From Priapulus caudatus (Eukaryota > Priapulida > Priapulimorpha > Priapulimorphida > Priapulidae): a stretch of 64,000 nucleotides of DNA. This document shows positions 12,870 through 23,361 of the stretch, piece after piece. The notes below the pieces were generated by a model that had not been told where the DNA came from, did not search any database, and was given only the letters and a program-made list of their open reading frames with translations. Made by a program: the position numbers and the translations under genes. Position 1 is the first letter of the stretch. Each line of letters begins with the position of its first letter. Location: positions 73,843 to 137,842 of the forward strand of contig NW_014577135.1 of the NCBI RefSeq assembly GCF_000485595.1, given 5' to 3'.

Positions 12870-15800
12870 ATGTGTTTTGTGTACCTTTAGGTGTCCCAGA
12901 CGATCCCTCGTGGTGGCCCCCGTTCGCAGATTGCTATCCCCGCCCAAGGCATCATCGAGTTCCGTGATGCTCTTACAGAACTTTTGGACGAGTTCGGGAC
13001 GGATGATGGCAGTAAGTCTCAATAATACGTAGTCCCTCTTTATTCTTCTGTGGGGAGTATCGAACTCTACTTGTAGATATGTGCCCAGAGACATGACAGC
13101 CCATTGTATCTAGATATGTTGTCGTTCTTCCCTGCACCCTCACCGCCTATTTGCTCTGTCTTTAGTTCCCAAGTGATTTTCTGTAATTTTAAAAGCCGTT
13201 ATAGGTGTATTTGCCCCATCCTCGATTGTCCTGTTTAGTTGTATTTTGGCGTGTTTGTGTACTGACCTGCTCTCGAGTGTATACATTAAACGACTGATGA
13301 CAAACATTGTGTGCTCTAAACCATCAAATCAAAAATTCATAAAAAGTATTTGTCAGCTACAATAGGGCTGTAGACAATGATAGTTCATATTTCATCATTG
13401 ATTTTTCTTTGTTTTGTCATAATCTAGACACTGTGTTCTGTTGATCTGTAATAGTCCCTCTGTGTTCTTGTTTACAATGCTATGATGAATAGCTTTGGTA
13501 TATTTTGTTGATAACTACCTACTTACACACCATTTATAATATAGTGGAGGCATTTTGTTTGTGATACCCAAACCAAAAAATATCTAGGCTTCAGTGTCTT
13601 TGTTCCAGGTTAACGTTACTTACAGTTTTTCTTACTTTATTATACCAGTTATAAGATAGACCGTGTTTAGAATCTTGAGTCACGTATATCGCAAGCCTGC
13701 ACTGTTTCCACAAAGCTTGACACCATCGCAAAGGTGTGATGAGCAGGCGACCAATTAACTGAGGAACCCTACTGCTTGTTGCATTTTTGTCTACGAATTA
13801 TTTTGTAAACATTGGCATGTTTGCTTTACTTGTTATTGTAATGATCCTACAGTACTACATTTATCCCTACCAGCCAACCACCGTTATTGGTTTGCTATGA
13901 TATGTGTTTACTGGACAGATATATTTGAATGTGTAAAAGCTTTCTTTGCAGGTTATCAAGGTGATTTGCCAGAGGGACGCCACATGAGGGTAGAAAATAA
14001 AAACTTCTACTTCGACATAGGTTCTAACCATAGGGGTGTATACATGCGTATATCTGAGGTAAGTGCAGCTGTTAGGACATACATGTCTGTCAGAAAGTCT
14101 TATTTGTGTCCTCTTCTCTTGCAGACAGAGAAGCTTGCTTGAGCATATAGTCTTGAGATGTGAGCAGATTGTATTGCAGGGTCAACAACCACTGTCTTTC
14201 TGTGCAGTGTTTTTTGAGTAGCTAACTGTAACACAGTTTAAAATTGAGCAAAGGATCGCTTCCTACTGAGGTTCAGGGGGCCGTTGTCAGAAACATTGTA
14301 AAGTTAATGCTAATGTTAATGCCAAGATAGCACTTACAACTAATGTTAACGCGTATATTGCGAGAATTTTCCAGTGTTTTCCCCACTTTCATGATACCTA
14401 CCGTTATTGCTTGAGTAACAGCAATTGTCTAGAGTAACGATAAAATGTCTTAGAACCTTCGTATTCACCAAATGCAATGAAATCATGCACGATTACAATT
14501 TTGCGTTCTGTTTCTGTTTACCGTTGCCATCTCTCGAATTTTCTCGCGGTAGCGCGAGACATCTATCACGGTGCAGCAATGCATACCACGCACTGTAGAA
14601 ATCAGGTCAGAGTGTAAACACAGACGCTCATACTAGCGTAAACAGCAGTGTAGTACTAATGCCACGTGAAGTCTGTTATTAGAGAAGCTTGTGGATTGCC
14701 AGTCAGATAGTAACACGGGAATGACAATGACAGAAAGTGCTCTGAATTATTGACATAAAAACTCTATAATATTTACCAAACAGAATTGCACGCCCTTTTG
14801 GTTTAATTATGTTCGCTTGTTTGATTTTTGATCGCCATTTGTGATTTTTGAAAGTCTTGACTCGAAAAATTTTGCTGCTGGTATGATGTGGTCAAATCAA
14901 TTTTTCTATGCTATAACTGCATAAAATATTGGTGTTTTGAATGTTGGTGAAATCAGTGATATTTTCGCTGTCAGGTGAGACTATATTCAGCTATATTTAG
15001 TTTTTCTGAGCAAAATTCTCGCAATGATCGTTTTAATGTTACGAGAGTAGCGTTGACAGAAACGTATCGCAGCGATGAGAAAATTCACGATAACAGGAAC
15101 CTCATAATTTAATGTCACAAGGCTGCTGATTGGATGAGAATCGATCACAAAACTCAAATTCATACAGATTTATTGTACATCACACTAATTTATGCATATC
15201 ATGATGGGTAACCACAAATAAATAATATTAGATGAAAAACGACACGGTCTTGAATTTATTCTGCACAACAAGACAAATTCTCGCACTGTAACACGAGACG
15301 CGAGTCGTGACTTCTCAAAATATCCAAAACAAGAGAACATGCGCCATTTGTAAATGTTTGTTTTTGGTTTACGATCTGTAGAAAATTTATGTTTTGACGC
15401 GTTTTTCATATAAAACACATTTTACTAATTATTATAAAGTATAATATCACTATAATTGTAATTCGTAGTGTAAATGTGTTATTTTCCTCGTAATAGTAAA
15501 GTTATGAGAGGGTCTGGGCTCTCGTAATGTTAAGAGCATATTTGTGAGGATTTTTCATTCTCGTAACTTTGCGATGTTTCTGTCAACGGTTTACGAGTGG
15601 AAGTTAATGTTAAGACTAATGTTAAGACTAATTTTGTTTCTGACAACGGGCCCCAGGTGTTCTGCTCTAAGGCTGAACATACTAAAACCAATAATAATTT
15701 ATCCAAATTAGTCAACTTCTAAAATGTTGAATTTCTGTGTATGAGAAATTGGAATTTCTTATCTACCTAGTGACTCTTAAGACTGCATCCAACTAGACTA

Positions 15801-16082
15801 CTTATCCTTGTCTAGGCAGAGAATAATTTTTGGGTTCTAGAAATAAAATTGTAAATGTGCACTTGATGAGTTAATGTTTCAACACTCGTTCAGGTAAAGA
15901 ATAATTTTCGCACTGCCATCACCATTCCCGAGAAGTCGTGGGGCCGCTTTCGTGACATCTTCGCCGACTACGTTGAGAAGATGACTGAGAGTCAGGATGC
16001 CCCCGAACGGGCGCAGCAGCAGTCGGGCAAGTCTAGCACCGACGCGGAGGACGCGGACGCTGAGGGTGAGGCGCGAGAGTGA
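6144..16082 (+). CDS. PURA: Pur-alpha, single-stranded nucleic-acid-binding protein (six exons, 5' partial)
   Basis: Pur-alpha binds purine-rich single-stranded DNA and RNA and acts in transcription, replication and mRNA transport. CDS join: 6144-6253, 7466-7568, 10494-10612, 12891-13011, 13952-14058, 15894-16082, about 249 residues plus the missing N-terminus. Three PUR repeats are clear, each with the strand-turn core: [13 protein letters not shown] in repeat [14 protein letters not shown] in repeat II and [13 protein letters not shown] in repeat III. Each core is followed by a strand and a C-terminal helix with an EFRD or RFRD signature. The C-terminus is acidic ([11 protein letters not shown]), as in animal Pur-alpha. 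All junctions are GT-AG and in frame. Every repeat is split at the same point, before a Val, in phase 0, and the junctions between repeats are phase 1. Human PURA has an uninterrupted coding region, so this gene keeps introns that the human gene lacks. The glycine-rich N-terminus with the start codon is absent from the recognisable sequence. Confidence 0.95.
7466..7568 (+). CDS. PURA: Pur-alpha exon: second half of PUR repeat I
   Basis: The acceptor is TGTTTTAG and the donor is TTGG|GTGGGC. It encodes [15 protein letters not shown], then [11 protein letters not shown], then SEHYASL. It enters in phase 0 and leaves in phase 1 with one G of a Gly codon. Confidence 0.95.
8893..8925. repeat. Perfect micro-hairpin flanked by 7-bp direct repeats
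   Basis: Fourteen-base arms (CAAGAGCTAATAAA and its exact complement) enclose a five-base loop. ATGTAAT lies directly on both sides, at 8886-8892 and 8926-8932, as a target-site duplication would. It sits in the intron between PUR repeat I and repeat II. Confidence 0.8.
9648..9979. repeat. AGC/AGT trinucleotide array
   Basis: About 330 bp of imperfect AGC, AGT and GGC triplets lie within a Pur-alpha intron. The array yields poly-Ser on one strand and poly-Leu on the other. Neither frame has splice context or non-repetitive coding sequence, so neither is called as a gene. Confidence 0.95.
10494..10612 (+). CDS. PURA: Pur-alpha exon: linker and first half of PUR repeat II
   Basis: The acceptor is GCATTACAG and the donor is CTACGA|GTAAGT. 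It enters in phase 1 and leaves in phase 0. It encodes the linker [16 protein letters not shown] followed by [13 protein letters not shown] and ENARGRFLR. Confidence 0.96.
10705..10899. mobile_element. hAT-like miniature element
   Basis: The ends are CAGGGGTTCATAACCT and the inverted AGGTTAAGAACCACTG. Eight-base flanks ATCTAGAC and GTCTAGAC match at seven positions, as expected for a hAT target duplication. It is 195 bp long and non-coding, in a Pur-alpha intron. Confidence 0.8.
10960..11743. mobile_element. Foldback-type element with long inverted arms, copy 1
   Basis: The element starts CAGGAGTAGATAATAGG and ends with the complement. It is flanked by a perfect 8-bp duplication, ATATGCAT, at 10952-10959 and 11744-11751. 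The inverted arms extend well beyond 250 bp each, leaving a central segment near 11300-11400. It has no transposase frame. The CAG terminus and 8-bp duplication are hAT-like; the arm length is foldback-like. A relative lies at 31124-31943. Confidence 0.9.
12411..12714. mobile_element. hAT-like miniature element inserted in a TA repeat
   Basis: The termini CAGGGGTAGAAATTAA and TTAATTTCGCACCCTG are inverted repeats with a few mismatches. The element sits inside an (AT)n tract, so the presumed 8-bp duplication TATATATA cannot be separated from the microsatellite. It is about 304 bp long, non-coding, in a Pur-alpha intron. Confidence 0.7.
12838..12868. repeat. (GT)n microsatellite next to a splice acceptor
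   Basis: A (TG)n run ends about 20 bases before the acceptor at 12890 and so forms part of the tract leading into the fourth visible Pur-alpha exon. Confidence 0.9.
12891..13011 (+). CDS. PURA: Pur-alpha exon: second half of PUR repeat II
   Basis: The acceptor is GTACCTTTAG and the donor is GGCA|GTAAGT. It enters in phase 0 and leaves in phase 1. It encodes [20 protein letters not shown] and then [20 protein letters not shown], nearly colinear with human repeat II. Confidence 0.96.
13952..14058 (+). CDS. PURA: Pur-alpha exon: first half of PUR repeat III
   Basis: The acceptor is TTCTTTGCAG and the donor is TCTGAG|GTAAGT. It enters in phase 1 and leaves in phase 0. It encodes [16 protein letters not shown], then [22 protein letters not shown] repeat III mediates dimerisation in the family. 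Confidence 0.96.
14276..15654. mobile_element. Non-autonomous TIR element of 1.38 kb
   Basis: The ends are inverted repeats of about 20 bp sharing CCGTTGTCAGAAACA. Next to each end lie short repeated AATGTTAA and related motifs. No transposase frame is visible, and I could not define a clean target-site duplication. It fills most of the intron that splits PUR repeat III. Confidence 0.65.
15894..16082 (+). CDS. PURA: Pur-alpha terminal exon: second half of PUR repeat III and acidic tail
   Basis: The acceptor is CACTCGTTCAG. It encodes [29 protein letters not shown] and an Asp/Glu-rich tail ending GEARE, with the stop TGA at 16080-16082. A GAGG|GTGAGG sequence at 16062-16070 could act as an alternative phase-1 donor. 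Confidence 0.93.
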   Translation, partial: VKNNFRTAITIPEKSWGRFRDIFADYVEKMTESQDAPERAQQQSGKSSTDAEDADAEGEARE

Positions 16083-16552
16083 GTGCCACCTAGTGTAGGA
16101 GTATGCAGGCGCAGCAGGCGAGGGCAGGGGGGTGTGCGCACGACCACTTGCCGACACTCTGTCTCGCCTAGAACTCTCTGCTGTCTTGTCTGGCTGCCGT
16201 TTCTCATTGAGGCCTCGTTGCGGCAGCGCCGATGCAGCAGCGCCCTCTGGGTGGTTTGATCGTGCGCGGGTGATGGCGAGGAGAAACGGTCGGCAAGAAG
16301 GCGCTTAAGGCAAGAGTTTGGGTAGAAAGTGGGTTGGTCGCCGGCACCACCTAGTGGAGCTCTGCTGTCCCTCGTGCTGTGCTATTGTCAACGCCAATGT
16401 CATGCTTTCTCTGCAGACGAGTGAGTCGATGGTGCACTGCGCGGGGCCTCGTCACCCCACCATCCACCAACCCCCCACAACACTTCTCCTTCTTTCGGTA
16501 TGAGTTTTCGGTAGTAGAATTTTCACGTGTGTTTGTGTGCCCGTCGTATTAG

Positions 16553-16689
16553 ATATATTAGGAGAGCCGCCGTCGCCTGCAGCGCCTGGCCCCACGCGTG
16601 CACCACGCTCACTCTACGAGTGCACAATTGTCCACTATGATCAGCTAAAGGTAAAAAGACTTTTTATACCAGATTCAATTCTGTATTAG
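16553..16689 (+). CDS. Possible alternative 3' exon of Pur-alpha
   Basis: Joining the cryptic phase-1 donor at 16065/16066 to the acceptor CCCGTCGTATTAG before 16553 gives an in-frame extension. The extension begins with a Pro/Ala-rich run (GEPPSPAAPGPTRAP) followed by SLYECTIVHYDQLK, and stops at TAG 16687-16689. The phase fits the phase-1 pattern of the other repeat-end introns. I do not recognise the peptide and the main stop at 16080 needs no such exon, so this is a hypothesis. Confidence 0.25.
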
Positions 16690-18179
16690 AAAAATCTGTG
16701 ATGGATTGCGACGTGTTGCATTTTGTGGAGCACACGTAGGAGGTAGATAAATCGAACATTACGCGTTCAAAAGCGCGTGCGAGATCAGCAAGCTTGACTT
16801 TCACAGCAAGATTGATGTTCGTACACAAAGAGATCTACTGGCGGAATGGCCAGCCACAAATGCATTGGTCTGGTCTGGTTGGCCACGCCCACGATTTGAG
16901 AAGGTATACGTGACATGGTAGAAAGGGTTACGAGCGCGTCGTCGTGACAACCATGTCACGGCGTCGCCGCTCGGTTCCACAATAACGGAAAATGATCAAT
17001 TCTTTTTTCACATTGACAGTTTTATTATCCAGTGGATATCTGTATCTAGTAAAATTCTGAGTACGCATCTCCAGTCCTTATTTTCACCCCCATGTGCCAC
17101 TGTGACTTTAGTTGAATAGGTTTTGTTTCTCTGCTTTCTCCTCCTCCTCTTCTTCTTCATCGGTCAACTCCGTTATGGTTTGGTTGTACGTGCAGCCTGT
17201 GAGGATACTTGCTTGTGCATTGCGACACGGAAAGGTGCCGTAGCTATATCCACCGTAGTCCGTTGGATATGCAGGAATTTTTTAGTTAGGATTGTCATTA
17301 CATGAGTTGAACCGTTTTGCCGGCTGTGGTAAGGGTAGACGAAGTAATTTAGTGTTGATAATGTATGAATTTGATTCGAGTCTCTGCGTTTATTCGGGAA
17401 TTGGTTCCAAGTTGGAGGAAGCGTTTGCAATGTACAGGTGCTGTAACATCTCAGTATGCTCCATTTATCACGCTCTTCCCATATCCATGTTCCTTTAAAA
17501 TCATGAACTCGGTGCTGGAACGTCCAGCGAATTCTAAATTCGAATATTTTGTTTTTGCTGTGGCTGGCTGGCGAGATTGCACGCGATTCTGTGATGCCCA
17601 GGCAAGTACCATCAGGACGATGAGAAGAAACTGTAGTAGCTACATGTACAATCATGTTGTATCTCGTGACCGTCAGTGCGTCGTTGATATTTATGCTCTA
17701 GGAATGGATATAAGTTGTTTGATTCACAGGGGTTATCGTTATTATAATTATGGTGACTGTTTAGTGGTTATTGACACAGCATACTATCACGTTTGTGTCC
17801 ACGCCCTGCTTAAGGAGTCTAGTTTGCATTGGATTGGATGGTTAATTGTGCATTGCACCTAGCTGTATCGCATACGAGCATATGAAGTCATAGGCATTAT
17901 AAAGGGAAGGTTAAGCCAAGGTTGAAGTACATAGCTATGCGAGAGAGTATTCTTTCTGAATGTCTGAGTGTGTTAAATAATATAAGGTTTCGATTATTGT
18001 AACCAGGAAAATCATAGGTATTTCACCCTTCTTACTACGTTGGAGTCCTGATGTTTCTAATGAATTTTATTTTGAGAGGTATTTCCGAGCCAGCCTCAAT
18101 GAGGTGTCAGGTGGTTGCCCATAACCCCGGTGTTATCGCGTAGTATATGTAGTTATTACCACTGCGTGCTGCCACTGTT

Positions 18180-18480
18180 GAGGCGTGCGCACACGCGTAG
18201 CGTGCACTCTATTCTCGCGAGATTCTGCGAGAGACGTTCTGAGAGGGCGCTTAGAGCTCCCGCCGTTGTTCTGCCACGTTGATGGTCGGGTTTTGTTCGG
18301 GATGGTTTGGTGCGGCTGCAGCTGCGTGGCCTGCAGGCGCGTGCTGCACGTTGTCGTGGCGACGCAGGCCTGTCGAGCTGCGAAATGATCGTTTGTCCTT
18401 CTAGTCTGTTGCTGACAGCGAAACCGAGCAGTCGAGGTCAACCGACGGAACCTGCACGTTACATTGTCGCTGCCGAAAAT
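18180..18480. promoter_or_regulatory. CpG-rich patch with a TCTCGCGAGA palindrome
   Basis: About 300 bp are visibly richer in CG dinucleotides than the surroundings. They contain TCTCGCGAGA at 18213-18222, a palindrome known from TATA-less, often bidirectional animal promoters. No coding exon is recognised beside it. A promoter for a non-coding or unrecognised transcript is an inference only. Confidence 0.3.
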
Positions 18481-20413
18481 CAACGGTCCCGCTATATACT
18501 TGAGTCTAGTGCCGTGTTTGTTGTGTTTTCCATTTTTAAGTGAACGATTGTTATCGGTTGGATTCCACCCACGCGCCCCCCACCCACCCCACATGTGATT
18601 CAAAATATGTTCTGGTTGGTTGAGTTCGTTTATGCCGGGGTCAGTTTGTGCGAGATTAAGAAACACCCATGTCGGCATACCCTGATGAACGCCCCTGGAG
18701 GCTGCTTTGCAGCAGCAAAGAGGCGAGAAGGGATAGTTATATTTGCGAGCAGGTTATTAATATTATTGCATGGAAACATCTTTTATCCTATACCGTTGGA
18801 AGGTGTTACGTTTTAGTCTTCAAGTCACACTGTTTCGAGCCAGTGGGTGAAAGAAATAGGTTCATGCATTTAGCTCCACATGTGTTCTGTACGTTGGTCA
18901 TGTTTTAGGTAAATGCCTTGTAGCAAAAATGCCAAGACGTTCTTAGGTAGACTGTAGTCAGATTATGAAGTTGCATATGATATAGACGTCTTCTAAAAAA
19001 TGGTTTTAAAGAGAAAAAGTTACTTTGATATATTTTAAGTATTTTTGTTTATGAATTATGTTTGGAATATTTAAAGCTAGTTAATGCTAGTTGACTGCTT
19101 CCTTTATTGTTAAAGGTGGCATCGAGAAGTTAATATGCATCGTGCACGGCCGTTTACTGTCCTAGTCCTAGATGTAAACCATACACACGTGTTATAATGT
19201 CTCTCCCAATCAGAACCGCAGCTTTTGTCTCACCACTTATTTTTGACACGTTTATTTGTATCTGTCGTAGAGCTTTCTCGCGAATTTCTTCAGTAGTATG
19301 TCTAACCGTATACTGGATAGGCATGCAGGCCCTGCATCTCCCGCACAGTGAATTCATCTCGGTTGCCCAGATCGAGAGAGGGCCGGTGCTGTGACCTCTA
19401 CTAATAGGCGTCGCCACATCTCCCGGCCCGGCATATCAACGCCATCTAGTGGCCGTTGTGAGCCTCGTTGCGAGGGTGATCACATGCCTGCTCGTAGACG
19501 TCGTGTCATATGTGTTTCCCAGTCTCTCGGGTGCTGTCAACGGCAGTGCTCAGCTTACCAGTGTTAGCTAGGGTCCTGTTTCATACCACTGTTGATGGGC
19601 TCTGGAAGCTGCATTTTGTATTTAGTATTAGAGATAACTGAGTGTGAACAGTTGTATCCGTTATAAAATTAATAATACTATCACAAAAAATTGTTCTACA
19701 AACTTTGTTGTGCAAATCAATACATATTACACGGATCTTGCTTTCTGCTGGTTGTGTTCTTGGTCTGTTTGTAAAACGCAAGATTAACGCTGCTTAGTGG
19801 CAATAGTACAGATAGGTCGTAGTACGTTGGGACTACTTGAGGGTTGACAGCTACTTCACACACACTTGCATGCACGCACGCACGCACAAGCGATTAACCA
19901 AGGCTCGGTCACGCAGTTATTGATGTACAAGATGTGAAGACTACTACCGTTATTATCTGTGGAGAAGAGCGACAGGACGGAAAAGTCGGAGGAAATGTAT
20001 TCAATTTTTAGACGCGCATGTAGACCTGCGATGGCACTCATATCCTTGTCAGATAGCTGCCACTCAAAGTCACTCACCAAACAAATGCTTAATGTAGCAA
20101 CCTGTGCACTTTAAGCAGAATATATCTTATGAGTGACCACTCTGAAGTTTTTTACGTATATTATAGAATTCACGAAATAATTATTCTATCACTACGTAAC
20201 ATGACGCAATGGCCATGTTTACAATTTAAATCTGAACAATAAAAAGAAAATAGAAATTTTCGTTTATAATTCATTTTATGTAATTCCAAGTTTATGTTCT
20301 ATGTCCTAATTGAGATATTAACCCCCCCCCTTTTATTCAGCATTACTTTGCACGCTCATCTGTTTTGAGGATTTAAAATAATAGCACTGAATCCTCATTA
20401 AATGCCGTTTTTT

Positions 20414-21830
20414 TTAGCTCATCTGACATGGTCAGATGCAACTTGTAGAATCGCATGAGCGTCCGTCCGTCCGTCCGTCAACAGTTATGGCACAAATCTT
20501 AACCGCTTGACGTACGGTCTTGATATTGAGGACGTCGGGGGGGATCGGACTCGGGATGTCGAATTTGGGGGTCAAGGATCAAATGTCAAGATGTGTCAAT
20601 GGAGGGGGAATATTTCCCCCTTAACGTAAAGCCGGGCGCACACGTGGCGATTTTTATCGACAGTACCGGCGATTTTTATCGACAGCACTGTCGATAAAAA
20701 TCGCCACGTGTGCGCCTCCCGGCGACAATGCAACCATCTGTCAGCGACATACCACTGTATGAACTGTACGTGACCTGTTCAAACCACACCATGGGCGCTG
20801 CCAATATTTGATCATATGCTTCAAATCATGCATTTGATTGGTTAATCCAAAAACTTGCCTGAATCCGTCGCCTGGTCAGCGCACACGTAGCGATTGTTCA
20901 GCGACTCGGCAATATCAAACATGTTTGATATTCCAGCGACGAGTTTCTGGCGTCAAAATCGGTGACGCCGTGCAGCGCACACGTGGCGATTTCTCGGCGA
21001 TTTTGTTGCTGGCAACAGAATCGCCGGTACTGTCAATAAAAATCGCCACGTGTGCGCCGGGCTTAAGGTATAGGAGGAAATACGGAATGGCGGCACAAAT
21101 CTCATTGGCTCGACCTACACTCTAAATATCTGATGTATAGTGTGATGGGGAGGAAACCCATCACCAGCGCGAAATTGGAGGTCACAGGTCAAAGGGCATT
21201 GGGGGAAAGGCCAGATATCAGACATTTTCTGAGGACATGGTCTAACTGACCGAGTGGGAAACTTTTTTGTTTCAGCGCTGACCTACCATTTTTATCACTT
21301 TATTGAAAGGACCATGAAATGTACTTTTCGCTGACGTGCGAAGAGTAAGTGTCTGATAACCTTTTGACCCTCAAGAGGAGGGTTAAACATGGATTTGTTG
21401 ACTGTTAACAAAGGACTGAACTGTGTTTGATGGTACTTGTGTGATCGTGGAAGACTTAAATTTCACAGTGAAATTCTGCATGTAAAACTTACTTGAACAA
21501 CGTTTACGTGCATTAAATCTTATATGAACTTCATTCTCTATATGTGATTCTGTACATTGGGAATACAATGTCAATAGCACTTACGCAAACGTCTACCAAT
21601 GAAAATCCATCGGCACGTCCTCCACACAAACAAATCAATTCGTAGCCCTGTCCAGTATTCATGCATTCTAAAGTTCTTCATTTCACTTCAAAGTCACACT
21701 TGGGTATTTTTTACCCAGGAATAACTAATCTATAGCACGTTATGTACTAAGAAAACGGCATGTACTAAGAACCAGACATCAGATGAGCCATGTCGCACGG
21801 CGGCACTTGTTTTATAGAGGTTTTAAAACA
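20414..21830 (+). repeat. Dispersed TTAGCTCATCTG repeat, interrupted by a MITE
   Basis: The same family as 3517-4960 and about 520-1500. It begins TTAGCTCATCTGACATGG and carries a (GTCC)n run near 20460. Near 21774 it reaches the segment CCAGACATCAGATGAGCC, whose CAGATGAGC is the inverted form of the start. A 0.43-kb element interrupts it at about 20630-21062; the uninterrupted junction can be read at about 3741. Confidence 0.75.
20630..21062. mobile_element. TTAA-type MITE nested in the dispersed repeat
   Basis: The ends AGCCGGGCGCACACGTGGCG and its near-complement bracket about 433 bp. Flanks are GTAA on the left and TTAA on the right; the empty site in the sister repeat reads CTTAACTTAAGG. 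This fits a TTAA duplication with one later mutation. The terminal motif recurs inside the element in both orientations, so the termini form hairpins. The centre carries the palindrome TCAAACATGTTTGA. Confidence 0.8.
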
Positions 21831-22611
21831 TGTACGTTAATATTGGGGTTAGGTTGTTTTAAAGCCGTGGGGAAAAGAGTGGCCACTCTATATGGAGAAG
21901 ATATTGATAATTATCCGTGCAGAGTGTTATCATTGTGGTGTATAATAACAGCTGATGTTAGATCTCCCACTGTTCGCTATGCTGCTGTTTTCCCCGTGTC
22001 CTTGTATTCCATGGGTAACTATGTCGTTAACGATCAAATTTAGTGTAAGTTGCCCCGCGCATGTTAGTCATGTAAACTATACTAAAGGGATTGTATTTTG
22101 GAATGCCTCTATGTGGTCCTACTACGTATTTAAGTGAACGAACTGCAAGGATGAGATTAAGGTCATGCACATGCGCGAATAAAACAATAACAACCTAATC
22201 ATAATTATATACATCACTGTTCTTCTCGAGAAACATGTACTATCCTTTACAATTGAGCAGAATTCAATCTTGTGTGCTACATTCCATGTCTAATCGAACA
22301 CTGCAAAACTTGATACTCCACTGTTAACATACAAGATGCTGCCTATATTATAATCCTCGAATCCCTTTTCACTTGTCACCACACGGAGCAGCCTGTCATT
22401 GCAAAGCCAGTTTGTTTACTTCAAGGTACGTCGTTTAAAATAGACCAGGTTATTACGTAAGGCGTATATTCAAGGCGTGGATTCAATGTTTCCCATTCTC
22501 TCAGGTGGCTTTCAACTAATCTCCAGTTTAAGGGTTTATTACTATACTTGTAAGCAACACGTGTAAGAAGCGTGATGTCATCATCGTTATGGCAACGGGG
22601 TGTTGTCACAT

Positions 22612-22663
22612 AGAACTAGAATAGAAGTTCTCTTCTATTCACAATAACTTCTATTCGAGTTCT
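22612..22663. repeat. Hairpin with 18-bp arms
   Basis: AGAACTAGAATAGAAGTT at 22612-22629 pairs with 22646-22663 except at one position. The arms enclose a 16-base spacer that itself contains TCTTCTATTC. Confidence 0.75.
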
Positions 22664-23320
22664 GTGTGATGTCAGGAGGCGTGCCGTGTGTGGTGTGACG
22701 TCAGTAGAATGACGCGGGCAGCATCACCTCGCTGCTTCTTTGCACACACGCTCTATCAGCATATACACAGTAAACAACCATCTAATCACAGACACGAGGG
22801 TTATCTATCGTTGCTATACGACTCTGTCATTAACCGCGAGTGACTAGCAAGTCTTTCACCGGTGGCCTGTGAAAACACGTTCGATAACAAAGCATATGTT
22901 CTTTCTAGATACAAATATGAGCCCTACCCTACTTTGGTTGTCTACTTATTTGTATCTAATATTATTTCATAGGCATTTTTCTTGTGATGTAAGCGTGAGC
23001 GCTTGAATACAAGTTTCTTACCTTTTACATAAGACCTAGGTGTGACCGTGACGCTGTCCCCTGTCCTCTATGCATTACATACCTTTATCGATAGACCTAT
23101 ACATAGAATAACCCATTCACAGACGAAACAACAAGTGACTTGGCAGCTAAAATGCATGTTGACTGCCCAACTATAAAACTATCAATCAACTTCATATACA
23201 GGCACAGTTTTCACAATAGGTTTGCGTTTCCTTACACAAGCACTACAGACACATTCGGAGTGTTACGTGACTGCATTCGTGAAAAACCGTTAATAAAACG
23301 TATTCGTTTACACGGTAATG

Positions 23321-23321
<1 letters not shown>

Positions 23322-23358
<37 letters not shown>
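23322..23358. repeat. (AT)n microsatellite
   Basis: An uninterrupted TA dinucleotide run. An AAT-rich stretch follows at about 23920-23975. Confidence 0.9.

Positions 23359-23361
<3 letters not shown>

Noticed and set aside
17173-17862. Plus-strand 165-codon and minus-strand 160-codon overlapping frames
   Set aside because: No domain, no repeat of homologous sequence and no splice context. Two antisense frames of equal length point to chance in a moderately GC-rich stretch, probably Pur-alpha 3' UTR.
18133-18678. Minus-strand 181-codon frame
   Set aside because: It crosses the CpG-rich patch, has no recognisable domain and is explained by local GC content.
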